64,000 bases of DNA from Leuctra nigra (Eukaryota; Arthropoda; Insecta; Plecoptera; Leuctridae), in NCBI GenBank assembly GCA_934045905.1, contig OW203765.1:21453409-21517408 (forward strand), given 5' to 3'. Positions 13,073 through 26,000 of the stretch are shown in pieces; position 1 is the stretch's first letter, and each line of letters opens with the position of its first letter. The notes beneath the pieces are model-generated. The model worked only from the letters and a program-made list of their open reading frames with translations. It was not told the DNA's origin and did not search any database. A program made the position numbers and the translations under genes.

Positions 13073-16000
13073 AATGTAGGTTTCTGTGGAAAACTTCCAT
13101 GGAGTCAGGATGATATGAAGGGATGTGCGTTGTGAAAAATATCCGACCGAACCGGGGCTCGAACCCGGGACCTCTCACTTGCCGGGCAAGAGATCTACCA
13201 ACTGAGCTACCCGATCGGACGGACGGACACTTGACACAACGCACTGATGAGGGTTAGAGATCTCCTAGGAGAATGGAATGAAGGTAATGATTGGACATTA
13301 CAAGCTATCAGACCATCGGTAACGATGCTGTCACCATGTCTCTTTGCACTTGCGTGCGCAACCCTCTTTTACTCGACTTAACGAGTTGCTTTTCAGCTCG
13401 AATGATGAGAATGTAGGTTTCTGTGGAAAACTTTCATGGAGTCAGGATGATATGAAGGGATATGCGTTGTGAAAAATATCCGACCGAACCGGGGCTCGAA
13501 CCCGGTACCTATCACTTGCCGGGCAAGAGATCTACCAACTGAGCTACCCGATCGGACGGACGGACACTTGACACAACGCACTGATGAGGGTTAGAGATCT
13601 CCTAGGAGATCTCCTAAGAACTTCCACACATGTCTGCAGAAAGTTCCGGGCTCACATTCCATGATCGAGCTTCAGAAGACGGCGATATTAGGAACAGCTT
13701 ATATTATTAGGAGATTTATGTAGAGATTTTCAGTGTCACTTTTAGATATATGTCATTTTTTGGTTCATTTTCACAAATTGTTGTATTTTATACTGTATTG
13801 TAAAATGTTGGCACCTTAGTGATTTGGGTAGTTACCGGTGCCATGCATTATGAAACCAAAGTGCAATTGTAATTTTGTGAATAAAAGGAAATAATAATAA
13901 TAATAATAATCTTTATTATCCTTTTCCAAAATACAATGGGTAAAGGAGGTAGGAAAACCTACCCACACAAATGCAAGAGCCTATTAAACTAATTATTGAA
14001 ACCGGCTGGCCGGGCCTGACGTTTCTTCAACTTCTGCGTTAGCTTCATCTTCTTCCACTTCCTCTTCTTCTTCTTCCACTTCATCTTCTTCTCTATCTAC
14101 CAATGCCCGCCACAAGTCTCTATTTAACCACTATTCATCTTTATTCACCATCTCCCATTGCTCGCCTCTCACTTCGATATCTTCTTTAACTAAACCACGC
14201 CACCTCGCTCTCGGTCTCCCTCTTTGCCTCTTTCCCTGCTCCAACTTTTCAAACTCTTTCCGAGGTATTCTCTTATTGTCCATCCTTTTCATATTCCCAA
14301 ACCATTTCAAACGCCCTCTACCAATCTTAAAGCACAATCTTTCTACTCCCAATTCCTTTCTTATCTTAGTACTTCTGATCTTATCTAACTTTGTTACTCG
14401 CTTCATACTTCTAAGAAATTTCATCTCTGATGATTGTATTTGAGTTTCTTCTTTTCCTCCGATTGTCCAAGTTACTGCTCCGTAAGTTAGTATAGGGATG
14501 AAATACATCTGATAGATGATTAACTTACAGCACATCGGAAAATCTTCGTCCCATAATAACTTTCTCACAGTTTGGTAGAAGCTCTCTGCCTTCTTGACTC
14601 TTCCTTCCACTTCTCTACTAATTTGTGCGTCTTCTGAGATAATACTTCCGAGATATTTAAATTCCCTTTTTTCTTCTAACTCCACACCTTTCAACATAAT
14701 CCTTTCTCTCTTCTTATTTTTCTTTGCCTTCCTCATATTAAGAGTTTCACTCTTTTCCTTGCTGATTTTCAATCCAAACTCTTCTGTAACTTCACTCCAC
14801 CTGTCAATCTTTCTTTGCACCATTTCATAATTGTCTCCCCAAACCATAATATCATCTGCATACACTAACGTTCTAGAGTCCTCTTCATTATTACCTCCTT
14901 CTACTTTAATCAGCATCTCATCCATTACTACGATGAATAGTGTTGGGGATAGAACACTGCCTTGTCTCAGTCCCTCACTTACTTCAAACCATTCTGTTCG
15001 TCCCATGTTGGTCTGCACGCAACTCATACTGTTATGATACAAACTCTGAATCCTCTCCACTATTCCATTCCCAACTCCCTTTATCCTTAAGCATTCCCAC
15101 ACTCGTTCTCTTGGAAGGCGGTCATAAGCTTTCTCCAAGTCCAGGAATGCCATACACATCTCTTGCCCATTCTCCCATCTTCTCTCCATAATCTGTCTTA
15201 CAGCAAATATTGCATCAATTGTTGAACGGCCTGGTCGAAACCCGTATTGTTCCTCTCTTAATTTTCCATCCAACATATATTTTAATCGCGACTCAATGAT
15301 CTTTTTTCAGGAAATATTAATTTAAATTAAAACCAATTAACAGATATTAAAATATTCTATTCTATAATATATTCTAATGTTTTCCTATATTCTAGGAAAT
15401 GTAAGACACTGTCATACAAGTGGAAGGTGATTATGCATGTGTATGTTCTAGGTACTACGCTATCGTGCATCCGATGAAGGCGAAGTACGTGTGTACGATC
15501 AGTCAGGCGCGTAGAATCATCCTGGGCACGTGGTCTGCGTCATTCCTGTTCGCCATTCCAATCCTCTTCACCCAGGTGAGTGACGCCATCTTGTCTCCGT
15601 GAAGTCTTTATGTTACAAGAAAACAACACTTATGAACATGTACTCCTGGTGCTTGTTTCTTGATGATAAGTTAATATTGTATTTATGTAATTAAATAATA
15701 CTTTTTTGAATGAAATTACTTACTTTTATTCTTATTTGAATATCAACATTAAGCAATAATCAATAAAATTCAGCAGGCAGACTCAGGAGAAAACATACCA
15801 ATATATATGTAACGGAAATAGAAAAGAAAAAGAAAATGTTTGTGAATCATTCTAATAATGTATCTTATTTGTAATGGCATTTAATAAATTTACCAATATC
15901 AACTAATTGCATATTCAAGGATCTATATTTGTTCCAATATTGAAAGTGATCATTTAAACTTCCCAAGAATGTATTTGGAACGAAAACGTATTCAAATAGT

Positions 16001-19000
16001 ATCAATAAAATTCCCAGTAAAACTCTCAATAATTGAAAGTTACGTTTGCATTCAATCCTGGCTAGGGCAATGATGTATTGAGTGTATGGGGTGAAACCTA
16101 GGTGAAACAGTTATGTGTAATTCAAGCGCAGAAATTTAAATAAGCTGGAATCAATGGAGACGCCAGGCTGTCAAATCGATTCTTATTGCCGCAATTTTTT
16201 TTAAGAAATCTTTAATTCCTCTAATGAATAATGCCATACACTGGAGTACGTTACGATCTCTTATACGACCTCAAAGTGATAAATATTGTATATCGTATTA
16301 AACACTTTGAGATCGTATCAGTTGTCATAGTGTACTTCAATGTGTGGCATTATTTAGCCACGTGAGCTTGAAATCGTTGCTTATATATTCTGAATTTTTA
16401 AAATTCTATTGGTGTGAAGACTAAACTAAAAAAACACTTTGAATAACCGTGTGCGTCCCGTTAACTTCGCATGCCTCTTAACTTCATGTGTCTTCGTTAC
16501 TCCAGAAATTCAAGTTGACAATCCTACATCTGCCACCATCTGTAGTATTATTATTAATCCGATACAAAGCTGCCAATTTTGTGACTGTATTAGAAACAAT
16601 GTTAAGAGGAGAAAGAAACAAAGGATTATTTATCATAATCATTTATATAAAGCGTGTTATGAAAATATAATATAGGCAAAGTATCTCTTCTGAGGCTCCT
16701 GACTTCATAATTATCGAAATAAATAACATTGTTTTACCATCAATAATTATTTAGCAACTTCAAAATATATTTTAGTTCACAGTATACCTACACCAGTGTC
16801 AATATTACAACGAAATGTTTTGATAGTACAATTGAAACAGTAGTCATAAGGGGAAGTCACTAAATAATATTTCTCTACAAACCTTTATTGTGATTGAGCA
16901 ACCCTACATGCCTAATGCATTTTGTTATGTTATTACCTTCAAATATTTTCTCATATTTTCAAAATACTGTTAGTACACACCTACGCACCAGTGACATTAA
17001 AAATGTTGATACAAAGAAACGTTTCTAAGAAACCTCTTTCCACATGACAAATTTGTTTATCTTTCTCCTCCTTGTTACCGGCTACAAAAGTCATGTTCGT
17101 TAGTTCCGAATCACCCTGTGTTTTGAGTGGTTTTGTTACTCACATTGACGCACATAACAAACGAACTTTAGTCACGCGTTACGTCACACGCCCACGACTT
17201 GCAAGTTCATATCCGACGTTGCCAGATCGATCACGTGTTGTCATCGTCCTATACGAGACGCGGCGGGCGCGATGATCGATGTGGCATCGCCGCGACGACG
17301 GCTGTCATTGAAAGCAATAAGGAAAACGTGACGACGTTCATATTGTATATTGTGTTGAAATAGGCACGTGACATAGCTAGACCAATCAGCGGCCGCGCAT
17401 TGCAAAGAGTTCATAAAACGTTTTTTTTGGATTGATGAAAAGGAATGTTTTTCTTTCACCACCAAAATTGTAATAAAGGTCTTTTATACTCAATCAAAAG
17501 ACCCTTACAAATTGTGTATTTGCGAAATGCAATTCTTTTGTACTACAAAAAATTCTTTCAGTACACTTTTAGGAAGATTTCCATTTCCTCTTTTTTTGTT
17601 TATTTGTTGGGTTAAAGAAATTGTCGTCTTATTTTTGCTTTACGTTTTGGGCGTCGAAAATAATGATTACATTAGTATTTAATTACATTACTTTTATTTC
17701 TGATTATGACATTCAAAAGATTACAAACTTTTATCCTGACAACTAGTAACATTATTATCAATCTTCCTTTGCTTCTAAAAATGATACTTGTTTGCATGTT
17801 TGTTGTTGGCTTTTGTAAACAATTGTACGGAACTTCATTGTATTGTTCAAAACTTCAATACATTCAACAAGAGTGCCATGTTTTGAACTTTCTCACTTTC
17901 CAAATGATCTGAACATAATTGGTTTCAAATTATCGGTTTCAAGATTTGCATTCCATTCACACTATGATGCATTTATTCGTGAATAAAGCTTGCATATGAA
18001 TGCATCAACAGAGCGGTTTTCTCTCGAACTTTTAACCCAACTTCTGGAACAAATAAGCAATGAGTTCAACGACATTAATACTCAACAATGGAGAATGTTT
18101 TGTTGAAGATTATCTTCAGTAAAGATAAACTCTAAGCTAACATTTAGTTTCAAAGTGTGCTGATGACAAGATAATATTATTCTCATGGATTAACTTTCAT
18201 TCAATGTGTTTTCTCTCTCAGAATCCGCGACTTTCTAACTTCAGGCAACAAACTTTAGTCTTTCATAAGCACTTCTCAGAAGGAATATAAGTAACTTGTA
18301 TTTTGCATGTTTTGTGTCTTTTCATCATATTCAACAAATACAGAGTGAAGTATATTTATTGTTTTGTAGACTCCTCAATTAATAGTGCTGGAGATTCATT
18401 ATGAAAATGTTTGGGAAGTGATAATGAAGAAAGGGATGATAATTGAGTATATATTGGTGGAAACAGTTGAGCACCAATACTTATTGATCGAGCGACTCCT
18501 TTTTTCACTTTTGGCGCGAACCTTTGTTTTTGTCACATTGTATGTGACATACCTACAGATGTATCAAGTTTTAATTTTGCATAATTCGTCACCTTTGTTA
18601 GCAGTGTAATATTATCCCCAAACCGGCTGTTTGGTCAAAATTAAATGAATGATTGAATTAAGAGGCAAACGGAAGCGAGCGGGAATCGCACGGTTCGTCA
18701 GAGCATTTTTTTGAAATTTTGTCTTTCCACTAAATAATTTAAATAAATCAGATAGTAATAACCCATAACAGCCCAATAGACTAAATAATGCCGCACACTG
18801 GAGTTCATTATGACCTCTGGTACGACCTCAAAGTGTTAAATACGATATGTTTTAGTAAAATAATCGTATTTAACACTTTGAGGGAACTCCAGTGTGCGGC
18901 ATTATTTAGTCTATTGGGCTATTTGATTTTTTTAAATTATTTAGTGGGAAGACAAAATTAAAAAAAAAACGCTCTGACGAACCGTGCGATTCCCGTTCGC

Positions 19001-22000
19001 TTCCGCTTGCCTCAACTGATTGGTTTAAAACTCAAAATTGTCCGATTGATGACTGATGATTTCATCAGTCACACACTGATGACAATCGATTGATGATTGT
19101 CCGAATTAAGATTCCGTGATAAGTGAGCTAGAAAATTAAACATGAAATGATATGTTGCTCAGAGGAGTGCTATGATGCAGACACTCAAGACGGCAGGTAC
19201 CAAGTGTTTGTAATCAACTCGAAATGCAATCTGCATGTCTCCAAGATGCAGTTAGTTTCCAGTGCACATCGCACACGAGTGTGTCTCAAGATGGAATCTC
19301 CTTGTAGTCAAGAGGCTGTAATCACGTCATTTCCGCCTTGTTGGAAGATCGCTGATACCGGTTCGCTTGGCACACGGAGTTGGGTTACATGCATTGGATT
19401 ACATGCACGTCTCGTGGTACGTCTCTAAATCAGATCACGTGATCAGAGAATTTATCTGCAAGTGTAACCAGATTGGTGACTAATACCCTGTTCACACTGA
19501 GGATTCGATCATGATCCAAAATCTCGATTGAGTTGTAAGAACGCAATCGAAATCTGAATCATGATCGAAATCAAGGTTAAACAAAAGAAATCATGAATTT
19601 TAAAAACGAAAACTAACAAAATGCATGCTCTAATTGCATGTAACAAGCATTATAAAGTTTAACTTGAATCTTGCCTCCATTTTGATTTCGATTGTAATTG
19701 AAATGGATCATGACCGAATTCTCAGTGAGAACAGGGTTTATAAGGGGTTGATCATTAAGCATATTTTATTTTATTTTACCTGATGACGAGACTTCGACAT
19801 TAGCACATACTTAATTTTTTGAGACTCATGCCATTTACAATAATTATTGAGCAGGCTGAGCGAGAGACTTCTTTGGTAGCTTTTCGCACGGATCGTTATA
19901 TTTTAATTATTGTCTGTTCCTGCTTATATAAAGGTCGCGCCGTTTCCCCGATCGAGCTGAAACTTTCACACACATAAAGAACGCCAAGGTGTTGTGCAGA
20001 TCAAAATATGAACAAAATCTTCTGATTGGTTGAAAATAGTGCCGTTTGACCGATCAACTACAATGTTGAATCAACATGGGAACCAACATTAGAAAGCTTT
20101 TGAAAATATGGAAAATCTGTTAAGAATCTCAAGATTTCGTGACATATTACTTACATTTATGCTTGTTTTGAAATATTTGCATACTAATTCAAAGAAGTTT
20201 CAAATAAATTATCGCTGCTCCGATGACGCATTTGGTAAGATTTTCTTCGTAGCTATTTCCAATGTATATTATAAAGAAGCAACTTTAAGACGAATATTAA
20301 TTCTCATGCAATAGGAAGGCGTTTTACTAATAAAATTGTTAATTTTCAAATTCGAATATTTCTTCATAAATTATTTTATTTATTTTTTGCAAAAGTAATA
20401 TGTACAGAGAAATTCCTCAGTCCTACAAAACCAAACATATGGCTTTTCTGGGCTGTAATGCTTAATTTTATTGCATTTGATTCAACTGCACTAGTTTAAT
20501 TAAAACTGTAATTAGTGCATCAAACACGAGTGTTTGTACTTGTCATTTTAATTTAATTAATGTTGTTCAGTCAAAGAATATTTTTATGTTCTGTACTACT
20601 ACAGCAAATAATTGTATGCCAAGTTAATTAAAATGACTCAAATGGGTTTATAAAACTATGACATGTTTTTAAAGATTCAAGACTATTATTATTAAAGCAA
20701 TTCAAAGTTTTAGGATATTTCGTCATGTTTTTTGTATTTTCTTGAATACTTTTGTTTAATGTGTAATTGTTTTTTTAAACTGATGACAGATATAAACATT
20801 TTTTATATAAAACATGACGAAATATTATCCAAAAACATTAAATTGCTTTAAAACTATTACAGTGTATACGTCTATTATAGTTATTTATAGTAAAACTAAC
20901 CCCATAAAAAACACTCCGTGTAAAAACACCAGCCAAGTCTCTTCAACTATAAAAAAATAAAATAAATCTAAAAACTCAGCACTGAAAAGTAGTGATATCA
21001 AAAAATGGGCCAAGTCAAAACTTAATTTTAAAAACCAAAATATACTTGGCGCATCGTGTATATAAATAGTATAGAAGTATATGCCAAAAATCAAATGTAC
21101 CTATAAATATATATAATATACCTACAATACTCTTAAAAACGATGCGCCAAGTATATTTTGGTTTTTAAAATTAAGTTTTGACTTGGCCCATTTTTTGATA
21201 TCACTACTTTTCAGTGCTGAGTTTTTAGATTTATTTTATTTTTTTATAGTTGAAGAGACTTGGCTGGTGTTTTTACACGGAGTGTTTTTTATGGGGATAT
21301 CACTAATTTTTTTAGTTTATTTACACAACTTGTAACACATATCGGAGCAACAATGACTAATTCCTTTGAAAAAATAAGCCATTTCCAATTTGTAAGGAAA
21401 TGTTGCGTTTGGTACCAAAATATGCTTAAAGTGATATTGCATAAAGAAAAGAGAAAGATTCGTTCCAATCAATCCAGCCGTTTTCGAGATGTGGCATCAC
21501 TTCCGGTTAGCAATATGGCGGCTGAAATCACTGCCACCTAGAATTTACTTATACAAATGTTTTGTATCATTATAAGCCTTCTGAATATGTAGTTAATGTA
21601 GTAAGAGGTGATTTAAGTCGGATTCTTAATTTTTATGACGTCATTTCCGGTTTCGGTAATAGTACATTTATTTTTTGACTATTGCATTTTCATATATAAG
21701 ACCGTCTGAATCGTTTGACACTAGTGTCGTTCAGATCGGTTTAGCCGGGTTCGAGATATTACGTCACTTCCGGTTTCAAAATGGCGACTACCGGTTGGTT
21801 TTATAAAAAGGCACCTCAGACGCCAAAAGTGCACATGTGGTAAAAATTTCAGATCGATCGGTTCAGCCGTTTAGGCTGTGGCGGTGATAGCAGTGTTTCC
21901 TGATATCATCATCTGAAGAAGAAGAAGAAGAAGAAGAAGAAGAAGAAGAAGAAGAAGAAGAAGAAGAAGAAGAAGAAGAAGAAGAAGAAGAAGAAGAAGA

Positions 22001-23045
22001 AGAAGAAGAAGAAGAAGAAGAAGAAGAAGAAGAAGAAGAAGAAGAAGAAGAAGAAGAAGAAGAAGAAGAAGAAGAAGAAGAAGAAGAAGAAGAAGAAGAA
22101 GAAGAAGAAGAAGAAGAAGAAGAAGAAGAAGAAGAAGAAGAAGAAGAAGAAGAAGAAGAAGAAGAAGAAGAAGAAGAAGAAGAAGAAGAAGAAGAAGAAG
22201 AAGAAGAAGAAGAAGATGAAAGTGATGTAATTTCACGGTTTTCACGGCCCTCTAGTTCGCAAATGGTATAACCTATTGTTGGCTCATTTGGAATATTTGG
22301 TAGTGTGGGCCATAGCTCCAAATTAAAATATTTCTCAACAATGTGATATTTCCCATTTTTGAGATCCAGTAGGCCGAAAATGCTATGTTGTTGCTTACAG
22401 TAAAAGTGTTTGGTCTGCTCCTCCGTTTGTTAGGCATTTACGGTATGTTGAGTATGTGTGAGTGTACGGTACGACTTGGCTGGGTGGAGCGACCGCTCCA
22501 CTAGATAAACTGTTATTATATAACTCAACCTACTTCAATATAATATATATATATATATACGAAATTAAACTTCTGACCTCTTCATCACGGGTCTCGGACT
22601 GTAGAAATACAGTTTATATGGAACCAAACCACTGCAGATTGAATAGCCTGCTTAGCTTAGTGGTTAGAGCACTGGACCGGCAATTCAGGGACGTGGGTTC
22701 GATCCCCACAGTAGGCAAATATTTTCAATTTGCAGTTGGTATTAATTATCATCACCCCATCTGAGGTCATCAGAAAAAACCAAGTTTGACACCTATAAGT
22801 ACTCATCGTATATGAGAAAAATCCATACGGGAAGTTGAATGTCAGTTGTCAAGCGTGGAAAGGATTCCACGGTCTTCTGACCTCTTTATCACGGGTCTCG
22901 GACTGTAGAAATACAGTTTATATGGAACCAAACCACTGCAGATTGAATAGCCTGCTTAGCTTAGTGGTTAGAGCACTGGACCGGCAATTCAGGGACGTGG
23001 GTTCGATCCCCTCAGTAGGCAAATATTTTCAATTTGCAGTTGGTA

Positions 23046-23077
<32 letters not shown>

Positions 23078-26000
23078 TTTCTTTGTCGTCATTCCTAACT
23101 TAAAGTCACAATATAAATTGCCATTACTCATTACCGATTAATTCTAAATTCAGTTCGCTCAAAATTGGAAACAGTCTGCAAACTCATTGCTTTTAATTGC
23201 ATTGCTCAGATTATTATTGCTTTAGAAGGATTTTGGATCAATATTAACCTCCTGGCTTCATTAAATTCTCCCCATAATTGTCGAGGAAAACGAAGTGGAT
23301 ATAAAATATGCAATTAAATGTGTCATATTAAAGTCGGTTTATGAAATGATGAATGATAGAATGACGAATATTGACCTTTTAGACCAATCACAAGCAATAT
23401 ATCATTCGCCATGAATCCATCCGGAATATTGAAAAAGCGAATTATCATATAATAAAAAATACAAGAAGTGATGTTCACTTTTAAATTTATAAAGTGAAGT
23501 GATTTACGAAATGATTGAACGAATTCTCTTTGTGTATAGGAAATGATTAGAATAACATTTCAAATATGAGTTTAGTTATGAAAAGTTACTAATTTGCAGA
23601 AATGATGTCACATACTTTAATGTTATCATCGTCTGGTTGTAATTTAGAATAAAGATCTATCGCAATTTAATCTCTGTTTTTTTAGTTCTGTTCTACCAGC
23701 TATCATGTTCAACTGCCAACATTGAGTTCTAAAAAGATATTGGTTTCATCGGAAAATCGTTGTATAGTTTACATTCGCTTTACTGATGGATAATATGACA
23801 GAAGTTTAATTTCGACAAGTTAATTATAAGAAACACTTCTTATAAATGAGGAGTCAATGCATTCCGCAACAATTTTCCATGCTGATGACAGCTTGTGCTT
23901 GAACAGGTTGTGAAGGGATTCTTATCAATATATTTTACTAAAGGAATTGTTTATGAAATAGGGCTGTAAGTGTTCTCAGAACTGTTCAATGAAGGCTATT
24001 TCATATATTGTATTAAAATATAAGTATTACTTTTTCGTACAGATGTTTAGGGCCATATTTTTACCATTTTTTAAGGCACTAAACTTCTGTAGGAAGAAAG
24101 AAAGATAATAAACTGTTCAACTTTGTTAAATTATTTCGATTGATCAATATTTAACACGCGTACGAGCCCATTTGTTACAAAAAAAATTATTTTACACATT
24201 TATTACATTACCTAAAAAGTCTTCAAGGACAAACTCGCTAACCAGCCCTCTTTTGAACGCGTTTACTGATCGCATTCCCAGTTTAAAATAATAATGAATT
24301 CCTTAACAAATCACCTGTCATTCCACATCTTTCACTTTCCGAAGAATTCGTCTCGTCTTGAAACCATCATCTTTTAGTCTTCCAGTTCATTGACAAGCTC
24401 ATTACATATTCATCTGGGAATAATCAGGCAATTCCACCGCCTCTTGAGAGAACGTGATGCAATTACAAGCGAGTTATAAGAAGCTCCTCTCATTGTCTCC
24501 AGCTTGTATTACGAGAAGACAATCCGCTTGGATGCACTTCGGAATGATGTGAGATGAACGTTTGTTCTCTGAAATCATATTCACACCTTACTTAACACGG
24601 GAATAGCTCATTTAAGAAGGATTCTTGCTGGAAAGTGAAATACGTGTAAGCTGAGATGAGCAGAAATAAACACTCCCCTAGTGAGATCGTTACAAGACAG
24701 TCCTTAATGGAGCTTAAGAGGGCTTGGTAGTGAGTTTGACCTTGAAGAGTTTTTTAATCGATTTTTATCAATATCTTTTTCCAGTGTAATTGTTAACAAA
24801 ATAGGGCTATGGACGTGAATTCAGAACAGTTCAATGAAAATAATTCCATAGCTTGTAATTGTTTATTAGATATACTTTGTCCTACAGGTGTTTAGAACCC
24901 GAAAATTTAGTAATTTTCTGGTTCTAAACACCTGTTGGACACAATAAAACTAATAGCTTATTCCAAACTATGAAATTATTTTCATTGAACTGTTCTGAAT
25001 TCACGTCCATAGCCCTATTTTGTTAACAATTACACTGGAAAAAGATATTGATAAAAATCGATTAAAAAACTCGTCAAGGCCACGCTCACTACCAAGCCGT
25101 CTTAAAGGTGGCTATAGTGGTATTATTTTCGTGATTTTCGTGATTTTCGTGATTTTCGTCTTTGTCAATTTTTTTTTAACTTACTACAATAATAACATGA
25201 TGATTAATCGCAGACTAAACTATACTAAACTATAGGCTTACCTTCACCCAATTCAAAAAAACTTAGATTTCTAAACCACGTATTATGAATTATGAATAAT
25301 TACGTATTATGAAGTGACTATAACCCTTCACAAATATTTAAAACAAGTGCGTGCATTTTGAAAGGAAACTGCTGTCTCCTTGCAAGTAATTATTAAGAAG
25401 TAAATAAGTTTACTTATTAAGAAAATATATAATGCTTTAAATAATAGCTATTGAGATGAAAAGTTTGTGAAACTTGCATATTGCCGTACTAGATAGCACT
25501 CAACCAAAGCTTATTAAAAACTTTTAAGAATATTAGATCAACATGCATAATGTAGTACATGCCTACTGAAACATTTCACTGCAAAAGTAGTTTAATTTCC
25601 CATTATGTCCAAATTGTCTTAATTATTTTAATAACTTACTTTGTTCAAATTAAATTTCACATATAAGCACTTAACTGTTCGATTGCATAAAAATGGCTTC
25701 ATAGGTAGTACTCTAAATTTTGCATGGTCGAATTGGTCCAACGGCTCCACTTCAATTTTCAATCAGTCACAGGATCTTATAAAACTATTAACTATAACTA
25801 CATTATATTTAAAAAAAAATGTGCATTTAGTGTGTGTGCAAAAATTTCAGATCGATTGGTTGATTGGTTAACTTGGGAATTGCCTACAAAGACACAGGGA
25901 AAAAGCCATATGAGTCGCGTACGCTTGTCACTTCACGAAAATGTTCACTTTCATACAGGTGGTCTACTGGCGAGGTAGAATCGTCGTATAATGAAGGTTG

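Noticed and set aside
12987..13244. Poly-Tyr ended frame
   Set aside because: It is an AAT microsatellite plus a SINE, not a gene.
17072..17465. Possible gene in the CpG-rich patch
   Set aside because: Short overlapping frames on both strands, no domain and no splice-consistent neighbour.
21863..22321. Long poly-Ser and poly-Leu frames
   Set aside because: They are translations of the GAA microsatellite, with no conserved flanking domain.
22646..22717. Functional tRNA-Ala(GGC) gene
   Set aside because: The cloverleaf is good, but C replaces T33 and the unit sits in a duplicated ~180-bp repeat. I call it a SINE head; a tRNA scan would settle it.
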